From: UBA4459 sp963776205
Lineage (GTDB): Bacteria; Bacteroidota; Bacteroidia; Bacteroidales; F082
Length of the DNA stretch: 64,000 nt
Direction of reading: 5' to 3'
NCBI GenBank assembly: GCA_963776205.1
Contig: CAVZLR010000003.1
Location: 124,001 to 188,000, forward strand
Below, piece by piece: positions 1-8,504 of this stretch. The notes beneath the pieces are model-generated. The model made no database searches. It saw only the letters and a list, made by a program, of their open reading frames with translations, and was not told the DNA's origin. Every line of letters begins with the position of its first letter. The first letter of the stretch is position 1. Made by a program: the position numbers and the translations under genes.

Positions 1-2
1 TT

Positions 3-650
3 GCGGTGAAGGATGCCAAACTCAGGACTTTTATAACCGCTGACAAACAGCGTGATGACCTTGTAGCCCATGTGTATGATGTAACCTATGGCATTATCAA
101 TGAGGATGAGGATACTATTGTTGTTATTGATGATTCTATTGTAAGAGGAACTACTTTAAAAAAGAGTATCATCACCATGCTTGACAGGCTGCACCCTAAA
201 AAGATTGTTGTTGCTTCTTCGGCACCGCAAATCCGGTATCCTGATTGTTATGGTATTGATATGGCGCGATTAAATGATTTCATTGCATTTAAAGCAGCCA
301 TAGCATTGTTAAAAGAAACGCAGCAAGACCATATTATCAATGACGTTTATAAAAAGTCGAAAGCACAGGAGAACTTACCAAAAGAAGAGATTATCAATCA
401 CGTAAAAGAAATTTATAAACCTTTTACTGCCCAGCAGATTTCAGATAAAATAGGTGAACTGGTAAAAGCAGCTTCTGTACAGGCAGAAATCAAAATCATT
501 TATCAAAGTATTGAAAACCTGCACAAGGCCATTCCAAACCATACAGGTGACTGGTATTTTACCGGTGATTATCCCACCCCTGGCGGAAATAAAGTAGTCA
601 ATCAGTCATTTATCAATTACATTGAAGGTAACAATGTAAGGGCTTATTAA
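3..650 (+). CDS. purF: Amidophosphoribosyltransferase (C-terminal part, cut by window edge)
   Basis: This is the C-terminal portion of glutamine PRPP amidotransferase, the first committed enzyme of de novo purine synthesis; the reading frame is open to the left edge, so the N-terminal glutaminase domain lies outside the window. The visible part carries the PRPP-binding phosphoribosyltransferase motif VVIDDSIVRGTT, followed by the PurF-like stretch around PQIRYPDCYGIDMA. The tail is longer than in the E. coli enzyme, as in other Bacteroidota PurF proteins (recalled family knowledge). It converges on the HIT gene, whose remnant ends about ten bases away. Confidence 0.88.
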   Translation, partial: AVKDAKLRTFITADKQRDDLVAHVYDVTYGIINEDEDTIVVIDDSIVRGTTLKKSIITMLDRLHPKKIVVASSAPQIRYPDCYGIDMARLNDFIAFKAAIALLKETQQDHIINDVYKKSKAQENLPKEEIINHVKEIYKPFTAQQISDKIGELVKAASVQAEIKIIYQSIENLHKAIPNHTGDWYFTGDYPTPGGNKVVNQSFINYIEGNNVRAY

Positions 651-659
651 GCACTTTCT

Positions 660-1056
660 TTATAAGACCTTATTGATTTTTGCGGCAATTTCTAAGAAAT
701 TCTTCATTTTCAAGTGACAATTTCGGGACTATCGAAATTCATATCACTCGACTTTATTGATTGGGATTAAATGAATGTGCGCATGAGGTACATCCAGTCC
801 AAATACAATAATCCCTATTCGTTTGCAGGGTATCACAGTTTCAATGGCTTTTCCAACTTTTTTTAGCAAATGCAAACAGCTCTTTATAAAGTGTGTCTTC
901 AACATCAAAAATGTAGTCAACTTCTTTTTTAGGGATTACAAGGGTATGTCCTTTTGCCAGCGGATTGATATCGAGAAACGCATAAAAATCGTTGTTCTCA
1001 GCAATTTTATAGGATGGTATTTCTCCTTTAACTATTCGTGTGAATATAGATGCCAT
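660..1056 (-). pseudogene. HIT family (histidine triad) protein, multiply frameshifted
   Basis: HIT proteins are small nucleotide-binding hydrolases or transferases of the HINT/Fhit type. The frame opens with MASIFTRIVKGEIPSYK, the usual start of bacterial HIT proteins, so I chose the ATG at 1056 rather than one 24 bases upstream. After KELFAFAKK the frame is lost at a run of seven A residues (plus strand 7 T, about 858-864). The next frame continues VGKAIETVIPCKRIGIIVFG and the catalytic triad PHAHIHLIPIN, then stops at 744-746. Two or three further indels are needed to recover the expected tail (SDMNF, then LENEEF, then FLEIAAKINKVL, ending at 660). It lies 68 bases downstream of greA on the same strand. 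Either a true pseudogene or a poorly sequenced stretch; the intact triad favours recent damage or error. Confidence 0.75.
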
Positions 1057-1124
1057 AAAAACAGGTTTTGTTCTTTTCAAAAGTACAAAACATGCTTATT
1101 AAATGTCAATATGAATGAATGAAA

Positions 1125-1598
1125 TTATCTGGTTACTTCAATAACCTCAAATGGGATGGTGCCTGCCGGGACAACAATATCAACTTTATCACCTACTTTT
1201 TTACCAAGTAAGCCTTTGGCCATTGGTGATCCAACGGATATTCTTCCTTTTTTCAAATCCGCTTCTTCTTCCGGAACCAGTGTATACTTCATGGAAGTAT
1301 TGCTTTTCAGATTCTTTATCGTTACCGTTGACAATAGCAATACTTTTGAACTATCCATTTTCGATTCATCAATAATTCTGGCATTCCGTAATTTTTCCTG
1401 AATTTTTGATATTTTCAATTCAAGTAATCCCTGAGCTTCTTTAGCAGCATCATACTCAGCGTTTTCAGATAGATCTCCTTTATCTCTTGCTTCTGCTATT
1501 TGTTTAGAAATATTTGGCCTTTCAACTTTTAGCAGTTGATCAAGCTCTTCACGTAATTTCTTTAATCCTTCTTCAGTAAAATACTTCGCCTCCGACAT
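1125..1598 (-). CDS. greA: Transcription elongation factor GreA
   Basis: GreA rescues backtracked RNA polymerase by stimulating cleavage of the nascent RNA. The 157-residue protein has the full family length: an N-terminal coiled coil with the acidic tip motif GDLSENAEYDAAKEAQ and a C-terminal FKBP-like domain ending VPAGTIPFEVIEV. The start MSEAKYFTEEGLKKL is the expected one. A TATCTTTG promoter element lies about 76-83 bases upstream, and an intrinsic-terminator-like hairpin with a T-tract sits between promoter and start codon. The HIT gene follows and may be co-transcribed. Confidence 0.97.
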   Translation of the reverse strand: MSEAKYFTEEGLKKLREELDQLLKVERPNISKQIAEARDKGDLSENAEYDAAKEAQGLLELKISKIQEKLRNARIIDESKMDSSKVLLLSTVTIKNLKSNTSMKYTLVPEEEADLKKGRISVGSPMAKGLLGKKVGDKVDIVVPAGTIPFEVIEVTR

Positions 1599-1618
1599 GA
1601 TTTTATTGTTACTAAGTT

Positions 1619-1657
1619 AAAAAAAGAGAAAAAGACCCCTAAAGTGAATTAAGGGTC
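1619..1657 (-). terminator. Terminator-like hairpin inside the greA leader
   Basis: Read on the minus strand, a 9-bp stem (arms GACCCTTAA and TTAGGGGTC with one G-T pair) closes a 6-nt loop at 1634-1657. It is followed by a tract of about 15 pyrimidines, nearly all T (1619-1633). It is downstream of the greA promoter and upstream of the greA start codon. It can end readthrough from the PorV-like operon, but it would also attenuate greA itself. Confidence 0.7.
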
Positions 1658-1673
1658 CGTTATACTAAGGCTG

Positions 1674-1704
1674 CAAAGATATAAAGAAAACCTTTACAGT
1701 CAAT
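1674..1704 (-). promoter_or_regulatory. Bacteroidota-type promoter for greA
   Basis: On the minus strand the -7 element TATCTTTG (1674-1681) is preceded at 19 bases by ATTG (1701-1704), one base off the TTTG -33 consensus. Transcription would start near 1667, giving a leader of about 70 nt that contains the hairpin at 1634-1657. Confidence 0.6.
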
Positions 1705-1710
1705 TATTTA

Positions 1711-2778
1711 TCAGAAATTAAAAATGATTCCTAAGGTATGGTTATTATTAAATGCCGCAGTTTCTCTAAATGCATAATCAATTCCAATAAATGAACCTTT
1801 TTCTTTGTTCAATGGTAACGCTACACTCACTCCTACACTCAAACCATTATTAATATTGGTATTTTCATCACTTGTAGTTTCTTCGAACATACCATTTTCG
1901 TATGTGTAACCACCCCTGACCATAAAATAGTCTTTTAAGCTAAATTCCAGACCTAATGAAAACTGGTCGCGCGTAAATGAATTCGACACAAAATTTCCAG
2001 CAAGTGTAATCCTGTAATCTTTAGGCATTAAAAAGTCATATGCAGCACCTATCTGCAATTGGGTTGGTAAATTAAATGGCTGTGAACGCTGCTCTAAGGT
2101 AAATGCATTATCTTGTCCTGGAATGAATGATTTTATTGATAATCCATCACCAGAAAATTTCATTTTCGGACCTACATTTTTTAATGCGATACCGAATGCT
2201 ATTTGTTCTTGAGCTCCGGTAACATATTGAATACCTGCGTCAATTGCAATTCCAAAAGCATTTACGTCAGCAATTGATTCTGATACTCCTTTAATTAAAA
2301 TACCTCCATAAATACTATTTGAAAATGCTTTACCATATGATAAGGATACATTCATCAGATTCGGTTTATAAACTCCAAGTCCGCCTTCCGGGCTATCAGT
2401 TGTAGTAATTTCAATTTCACCAAATGACATTGAAACAACCTGAATACCAATAGCTCCAGCATCTCCGATTTTTGTTGTTAATCCAAACGCGGCAATACTT
2501 GTGCCTGTTCCTTTCAGGTAATCGGTATAAGAAAGGATTACCTGGGTTCCGCTTATTTTAGCGGTTCCGGCAACATTAGCAAACATGGCTTCCAAACCAT
2601 TTACCCTTGCCATATTTGCACCGCCCCAGCCATTACTTCTGGCCCAGGGATTTATCAGTAGTTCAGATGCCCCGGCTTGTCCAGACCTATCTTTATTACC
2701 CGCATTGAGCGACAGCGATAAGGGGATTACTAATACTGTGATCAAAACAACGCTTAGATATTTATAATAATGTTTCAT
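1711..2778 (-). CDS. PorV/PorQ family outer-membrane protein
   Basis: A predicted outer-membrane beta-barrel of the PorV/PorQ (FadL-like) family. PorV shuttles T9SS cargo to the attachment complex, and this family has many paralogues of unknown partner. The N-terminus MKHYYKYLSVVLITVLVIPL is a signal peptide; I took this ATG at 2778 over one 39 bases upstream. The diagnostic block after it is GASELLINPWARSNGWGG and the VNGLEAMFANVAG motif. The protein ends in a beta-strand with terminal Phe (HTLGIIFNF), as outer-membrane barrels do. It is the last gene of a minus-strand triad, 47 bases after a giant secreted protein that itself follows a TonB receptor, which suggests a dedicated role in placing that protein at the surface. 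It is probably a paralogue rather than the T9SS core PorV. Confidence 0.82.
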   Translation of the reverse strand: MKHYYKYLSVVLITVLVIPLSLSLNAGNKDRSGQAGASELLINPWARSNGWGGANMARVNGLEAMFANVAGTAKISGTQVILSYTDYLKGTGTSIAAFGLTTKIGDAGAIGIQVVSMSFGEIEITTTDSPEGGLGVYKPNLMNVSLSYGKAFSNSIYGGILIKGVSESIADVNAFGIAIDAGIQYVTGAQEQIAFGIALKNVGPKMKFSGDGLSIKSFIPGQDNAFTLEQRSQPFNLPTQLQIGAAYDFLMPKDYRITLAGNFVSNSFTRDQFSLGLEFSLKDYFMVRGGYTYENGMFEETTSDENTNINNGLSVGVSVALPLNKEKGSFIGIDYAFRETAAFNNNHTLGIIFNF

Positions 2779-2825
2779 GATCAAATATGGTTTATTTCTT
2801 TTTATCTTATTTGTCATTTTATCGG

Positions 2826-5800
2826 CTAAAATGTATTTAAGTCAGGTACTCTCATTATACAGAACCATTTAATTACACGCTCTCCCTGATCTGATACCGT
2901 GTGAATATAATAAACACCACCTGAAATGGGTACTGAAGCAAAGTTCTTTAAATCCCACTCTATTGTAGTTTCTGGTGTATCCTTTTTAAATTGCTTTACT
3001 TTTGTACCGCTCACATTGTAAATAGTCACAGTACATTTCTCAGGCAAATTAGTGATCTTGATCCTTGTATCCAACGGATTATTTTCATATGATGAATATG
3101 CATAATAAGGGTTAGGTACTATATTAATTTCGTCCAGATCAGTCTCTAACTTTTGCGGATCATTGTATTCTGTAGATAATCCTTCCATTGAAAATTCATA
3201 CATTGGATAATAATTATTTACATCTATTCCAGGATATACAGTGTCTACGGGAACCTGAGCATAACCACTCTGATATGGTTTGCTTACCCTGATTCGAACT
3301 TTCGCTTCGTTCGCTAACCAATCAACCCCTTTAACACCCATCGGCATTCCGGCATACATAATATTCGCAAAGAAATAATTTGTAAGGAATGTTAAAGGTT
3401 GTTCAAAAATAGTGTCAAGTGTGGATACATTATATCTGCCAGCATCGTAGGCAGGAGAATTAAACTGTATATTTAATCCGCCTTCAGTTACAGCTAGTGT
3501 ATTATGATTCATAATGTATACAAAGTGTTTACCCCCCATAACAGGTGTAAAGGAAATAGTGTCTTTAATAATATTTGGATCCTGATACTGGTATTCTAAA
3601 TCCAGATTTTTCCCTGGAGGATTGAATTGCATGTCCCTTCCATTTTCAGCAACGAGATATGAATCTTCTCCATACATAATATTTAACCGTTCGCCAGTTT
3701 CAACATTAATGGCATATCCCGGGAACCATCCCATACCATGATCACTTATATAATTAGCTGCCTCAGGATTATCACTTGGACCCGAACCAATTGTAGCGTA
3801 ATTTCCACCCTTATCAATTGATGGGGATTTCCTTAATTCAAATCTCCTTGCATTTCCTTCAGCTAAAGCAGGTTCAAAACTCATCTCTAATACTGCAGCT
3901 CTGGTCCACTGAGATTGGTCTGGTGTAAACACAATATCAACGCTGGCAATGGATTTTAGTCTCGAATAAAACTTTGAGTAATAGCTATAACCCGGGCCAA
4001 AAATACTTTGAATTCCATCTCCGGTAAACGTGTTTCCAAAAGAGGTCATAGAATAAGGAGCCCATGTTCCATTCAATAACTTCTCATAATCCTCGTTCGG
4101 ATCCCACGGATTATCTGGTGAACTACCCATTCTCCAGTCATTACCTTGTGGAAGCTCATCGCTTTTTACAATCCCTGACCTAATCCAGTCCAAAGGATAG
4201 CCTGGAATGTCTTCATCAAACACTCCACTCAACCACCGCTGTGAACTATCTGAATATTCAATTGAAGCATTTATAATACCATTATTAGGAGCCAAAATTG
4301 CACTTGCTGTTTTAAGGCTATTATCAACTTCAATTTTCCCAACGGCAATTGGACCTGGGTTGAAGGGTTGTATAACATTGATTGAAATTCCTAACTCAGG
4401 GAATAGCACTTCATCTTCAACAATAATTGTTGTATCAGTTTCATATATTTCACCACTGGTATGATCAAGAAGATACCATTTGCTCACATATTTACTGGCT
4501 GTATCACCCTGGATCGTAGGATCGCCGGTAAGATTATAAACTGTAACAGGTTTCAGGGTATCCATCCACCATGTATAAGTTGTATTCACAACATTTAACG
4601 GATCAATTACTTTTATGTTCAGTGGTCCGGAATTTTCCTTATAAACAGGGTTATAAGCAATTGGATAATCAGGAGACCCGAATAAATTATCAGGTCCTGC
4701 TGGTGGTTTTGAAAGAATTTCATTAATCGTTTCATCAGTAAGATCTAAATATAATCCTCCATTACCATTACCTGCTATTCTTGTAATTTTAGGGCTTTCA
4801 CCATAATTACCATTAATTACAGTTCCATTCACCGTATAATGCGGCATGGCACTATAAGTCTTTATATTCTTCCTACCAGATAGAAAAGGAATCTTTTGTC
4901 CCAAATACCCATCAGGGTCCGGGCTGTAAGGGTAATACTCATTATAGGCATAAGCTAATGCCATATAATAATATACCTTATTATTAATTAGCCTTACGTC
5001 ATCAGTAGCAAAAGCATCCTGTGTAATTACAAAAGAGTGTTGTATTCCATCATCAGCACCCTCTACCTCAACTACTGGCACATTACCATTTATATACTCA
5101 TCATAATAGTAGTTAACAAGTTTGCTTACTCCATTGTCAATATCAAATTGAGCTACAATTCTAACCAAGTCGGGATCGTGCAAGCTTTCAACACCTACCG
5201 ATGCATCTTTAAGCTGGAATATCTGGTAGCCTTCAAACCTGTATATTGAATCACTTCTTATCTCACCATCCGGGTCGCCCGGCCAGGGTTGATAAATATT
5301 TGGATCATATTCCGTGTATTTCTCCTGGTAATTGTTTGATGAAGGAGAATTAGAAATGTAAAATATAAATTCTTTATCTAATTCCTGAATGGTTAAATCA
5401 GGAGCAGAAGGACCATCAATTACTTTAAAGCAGTTATCGAATAAAGCCTGGCATTTATCATCAACTGTTCTTAACAAGTCAACTGAACTAAATGGTGCTC
5501 CGGCTGTTGCCCTTGCCCATGGAATTCCCACCGTAATATAATTTACGGCTCCTGGTTTCAATGTAAAAGGACCTGCTGATTGCATAAACCTTCTGTCTTC
5601 AGGAGGGTTTGGTGCGCCACCATCGCCGGTTTCCTCTGTCCAATAAAGTCCATTTTGAGTATATCCACCATTTGGTGGTTGCTGACCTGTTCCCCAGTTA
5701 CAAGGGTCGGTATCGCCAGGAAACATAAAGTCACACTCAGGTCCTACGGTACCGGCTCCGCCTGCATATGCAGTACCCCCATACAACATTTTCGTATTGT

Positions 5801-7172
5801 CTTTCCATATACCCCTTAAATAGTTATAATATTGGGGAGCAATTTGAGGGTCACCCTGGTTACCGCTACTATTATTATGGTATACAAACCGGCGCATCCC
5901 ATAACGTTCATCATCTACAATTCCGTTACCAAAATTCACACCGTTGATACTTACATCACAGATTTGCACATATGTTGTATCTCCAGTTGACCCATTTATA
6001 ATTAACTCATATTTCGGATTATCAAAACCATCAGGATCCATGTAAGGGCCCTGGAAAAAGTCGACACCAATGGCAGGTGGTGGTGGTTGTGGTCCACCAT
6101 ATGATTCAGGGTCACCACTACCATCAACTGCTGTTCCATTATAACAATAACCTAATCCTCTTGCTACATCACAACCGACAAAGTCATCCCTTGCATACCC
6201 AAGGTCTGTATCAACCCAAGGTGAAAAATAGGTTTGTGTTAATACGAAAGTAGATCTGTTAATAATTTCATAACTGTAAAATGTCATGTTGTTGATCACA
6301 TCATTCGTAGCAAAAGCAAAAGCTTGAGCTCTGATTTCCATACCAATTGCAGCGCCATCAGTCTCCGTGTGAATGTTTCCTTTATCATTAAAAACCCACC
6401 AAAGTGTCTGGTCACCTTTGATTACCTGGTCAGCCAAAATACTTCCGTTGATGGTACCCTGAAACTCCTCTTCCATAGTAGGAATATCAGTATGACAGAG
6501 GTCATTATCAATATCGTAATAAGGATAGTCACCAGCAAAAGGATCGTATTCTCCATCACCATCATTATCATAAAAAGGTGCCAAATAATAACTTTGTTCT
6601 TTTGAAGTTTCTCCATGGGCGGGCCATTCAAGAATAGATGGTGGAATTTCATAATCCTCTGACGGAACAAAAAAGCCCGTTTCAGGATCTGTATTCGCTA
6701 AAAAATCATCCACTTCTGCCCTGGTTATTTTCGCAAAGCGGTCATATTGTGCACAGGTAGCTTCATCAATAGCTGCTGTTCCATCAACAGTTAAGGGCCC
6801 TGTCCAATAATCGATTCCTACCTGTCTGTAACGTTGTGCAGCTAATTTTAGCTGGTTGTTGATATCGAGCCCACCGATCCACAGCGCACCCGAGAACATA
6901 GATGTTGCAGACCCGGCTTTTGGAATATAGTACTTCGCCCCAGTTCCACCTGGTAAATCCCACCACATATCGCCTCCGGTATTGATCCTTGCCCTTACAT
7001 TATTAATATCCAGCCAATCATACGCTGAAGCAGGTGCACATCCGGCAGCAGTTTCTCTTAATTCAGAACTTTGCTTTTTACCATTATCATATCTGTATTC
7101 TTCGGCAAATAACTGGCTGCTGATAAAAACCAGTGTGAAAAGAATAACTAAAGTTCGAGAAATATTATTCAT
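2826..7172 (-). CDS. Giant secreted protein with FlgD-like/T9SS-like C-terminus
   Basis: A 1448-residue exported protein of unknown function. Seen: a signal peptide (residues 1-23, hydrophobic LVILFTLVFISSQLFA), a conserved-looking N-terminal region with NARINTGGDMWWD-type sequence, and an acidic calcium-site-like run DNDGDGEYDPFAGDYP near residue 205. Many aromatic and Gly/Asn-rich beta segments follow. A C-terminal module of about 95 residues begins NIVPNPYYAYSSYE and contains VTIYNVSGTKVKQFKKD and SGGVYYIHTV, the shape of FlgD-like Ig/T9SS domains. The very end, VIKWFCIMRVPDLNTF, is not a standard type A sorting signal. It sits between a TonB receptor upstream (36 bases) and a PorV-like barrel downstream, which suggests a joint outer-membrane or surface complex. 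No enzymatic motif recognised. Confidence 0.75.
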   Translation of the reverse strand: MNNISRTLVILFTLVFISSQLFAEEYRYDNGKKQSSELRETAAGCAPASAYDWLDINNVRARINTGGDMWWDLPGGTGAKYYIPKAGSATSMFSGALWIGGLDINNQLKLAAQRYRQVGIDYWTGPLTVDGTAAIDEATCAQYDRFAKITRAEVDDFLANTDPETGFFVPSEDYEIPPSILEWPAHGETSKEQSYYLAPFYDNDGDGEYDPFAGDYPYYDIDNDLCHTDIPTMEEEFQGTINGSILADQVIKGDQTLWWVFNDKGNIHTETDGAAIGMEIRAQAFAFATNDVINNMTFYSYEIINRSTFVLTQTYFSPWVDTDLGYARDDFVGCDVARGLGYCYNGTAVDGSGDPESYGGPQPPPPAIGVDFFQGPYMDPDGFDNPKYELIINGSTGDTTYVQICDVSINGVNFGNGIVDDERYGMRRFVYHNNSSGNQGDPQIAPQYYNYLRGIWKDNTKMLYGGTAYAGGAGTVGPECDFMFPGDTDPCNWGTGQQPPNGGYTQNGLYWTEETGDGGAPNPPEDRRFMQSAGPFTLKPGAVNYITVGIPWARATAGAPFSSVDLLRTVDDKCQALFDNCFKVIDGPSAPDLTIQELDKEFIFYISNSPSSNNYQEKYTEYDPNIYQPWPGDPDGEIRSDSIYRFEGYQIFQLKDASVGVESLHDPDLVRIVAQFDIDNGVSKLVNYYYDEYINGNVPVVEVEGADDGIQHSFVITQDAFATDDVRLINNKVYYYMALAYAYNEYYPYSPDPDGYLGQKIPFLSGRKNIKTYSAMPHYTVNGTVINGNYGESPKITRIAGNGNGGLYLDLTDETINEILSKPPAGPDNLFGSPDYPIAYNPVYKENSGPLNIKVIDPLNVVNTTYTWWMDTLKPVTVYNLTGDPTIQGDTASKYVSKWYLLDHTSGEIYETDTTIIVEDEVLFPELGISINVIQPFNPGPIAVGKIEVDNSLKTASAILAPNNGIINASIEYSDSSQRWLSGVFDEDIPGYPLDWIRSGIVKSDELPQGNDWRMGSSPDNPWDPNEDYEKLLNGTWAPYSMTSFGNTFTGDGIQSIFGPGYSYYSKFYSRLKSIASVDIVFTPDQSQWTRAAVLEMSFEPALAEGNARRFELRKSPSIDKGGNYATIGSGPSDNPEAANYISDHGMGWFPGYAINVETGERLNIMYGEDSYLVAENGRDMQFNPPGKNLDLEYQYQDPNIIKDTISFTPVMGGKHFVYIMNHNTLAVTEGGLNIQFNSPAYDAGRYNVSTLDTIFEQPLTFLTNYFFANIMYAGMPMGVKGVDWLANEAKVRIRVSKPYQSGYAQVPVDTVYPGIDVNNYYPMYEFSMEGLSTEYNDPQKLETDLDEINIVPNPYYAYSSYENNPLDTRIKITNLPEKCTVTIYNVSGTKVKQFKKDTPETTIEWDLKNFASVPISGGVYYIHTVSDQGERVIKWFCIMRVPDLNTF

Positions 7173-7208
7173 GATATATATATTTTCTATTGTCTTAAAT
7201 GATTTCTA

Positions 7209-8504
7209 CTAAAAATTGAACATCAAACCAAAACGAATCTGCCTGGGTGTACTGTAGTTTCCTGGATTATCAACATAAACACCGTATAAGTCTCTAAATG
7301 ATTGTGGATCTAATTGGTTGTTAATTTGACGCTGCCATTCAGGAGCGGATAGATAACCATCATCATCCGGATTTCCAGTATAAGGATATACATTGATAAC
7401 ATTTTTAGTATTCAGTAAATTCAGTATCTGGAAATATACATTTAAATAAGCCTGGCGACCTTCCTTGCCCTCTTTTGGTTTACTCAAATTAAAATAAATG
7501 TCTTTATCTATTCTAATATCAAACCTGAATTGCCAGGGCAGCCTGGAACCATTGTATGTTCCCTTTAATAAGTTGGTTCCTCCGGAGATAGGTGAAGTAA
7601 CATTACGTGACGCTGTATATGGTGTTCCTGAACCTCCAATAAGCGTAAAATTAAACCCGGTGTTGCTTAACCAGTCAATCGGAGCCTTTCCATTTTTTCT
7701 TTCAGTTCTTGGTCCATTGTAGTTCTTGCCGGAAGACCAACGGTAATCCATCACAATATTAAACTGATGCCTTCTGTCCCAGGGCATTGGAAATGTAGAC
7801 CTTAAGTTTGGTAAACCTGCAGCTATCAATGAAGCAGCTGTTGTGGTGGATGAACCTGTTGCATCAGCAAACTGTAATGTATAAGCGGCTCTTAATCTCA
7901 AATTTTTTGTGCGTCGCAAATCATATTCAGCAGTTATTCCATTTACAGTTCCAAAGTCAATATTATTATATGATGTATAGTCTTTAGGATACGCTCCATT
8001 AAAACGATATGTTTGAAGCATATTACGCATTTCACGATAAAAAGCTGTGAAGGTAATAGATGAAGACTGTGTAACCCGTTGTGTAAATCCTAACTCATAA
8101 TCAATTGTTTTTGTTGGTTCCAGGTTAGGATTATTAATCTGGTTACCTGTAAAGTTAAAATAATACCATGTTGCAGGGCTTGTGTAGCTATTACTTGTTG
8201 GTCTTTGTGTCAACACATCATAATGAGCAAAAAACAAAGCTTCATCTGAAATAGGAAATGAAAATGAAATCCTCGGCATAACATTGATCTGTGGATCATA
8301 ATCTTTAAAAGACTCGAGGCTTACACGGTCTTGTTCCGGATCAACCAGTGCAGGGGAAATACCATAACCAACATCAAGTACATTAGGGTCCTGAATTTCA
8401 ATTCCTTCTGCATTATACCATATATATTCATTTCGATAACCGACTACTTCTGTCGGGTTATCAACCTGGTCAACATAAATCACATAATCGCCTCCAATAT
8501 TCGT
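7209..8504 (-). CDS. TonB-dependent receptor, C-terminal half (frameshifted)
   Basis: This is the barrel part of the receptor whose N-terminal part is at 8470-10917. The two frames join near 8505: the upstream frame ends FNFTPP and this frame resumes TNIGGDYVIYVDQVDNPTE, which is continuous receptor sequence. The segment is rich in amphipathic strands (for example GFTQRVTQSSSITFTAFYREM) and ends in RQIRFGLMFNF, a typical barrel terminus with final Phe. One extra or missing base accounts for the break, so in the organism this is most likely one protein of about 1235 residues. A downstream in-frame ATG at 8612 overlaps the other frame and is not a real start. Confidence 0.85.
   Translation of the reverse strand, partial: TNIGGDYVIYVDQVDNPTEVVGYRNEYIWYNAEGIEIQDPNVLDVGYGISPALVDPEQDRVSLESFKDYDPQINVMPRISFSFPISDEALFFAHYDVLTQRPTSNSYTSPATWYYFNFTGNQINNPNLEPTKTIDYELGFTQRVTQSSSITFTAFYREMRNMLQTYRFNGAYPKDYTSYNNIDFGTVNGITAEYDLRRTKNLRLRAAYTLQFADATGSSTTTAASLIAAGLPNLRSTFPMPWDRRHQFNIVMDYRWSSGKNYNGPRTERKNGKAPIDWLSNTGFNFTLIGGSGTPYTASRNVTSPISGGTNLLKGTYNGSRLPWQFRFDIRIDKDIYFNLSKPKEGKEGRQAYLNVYFQILNLLNTKNVINVYPYTGNPDDDGYLSAPEWQRQINNQLDPQSFRDLYGVYVDNPGNYSTPRQIRFGLMFNF

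Noticed and set aside
5037..5249. Plus-strand frame within the giant secreted protein
   Set aside because: Antisense, low-complexity translation, no motif.
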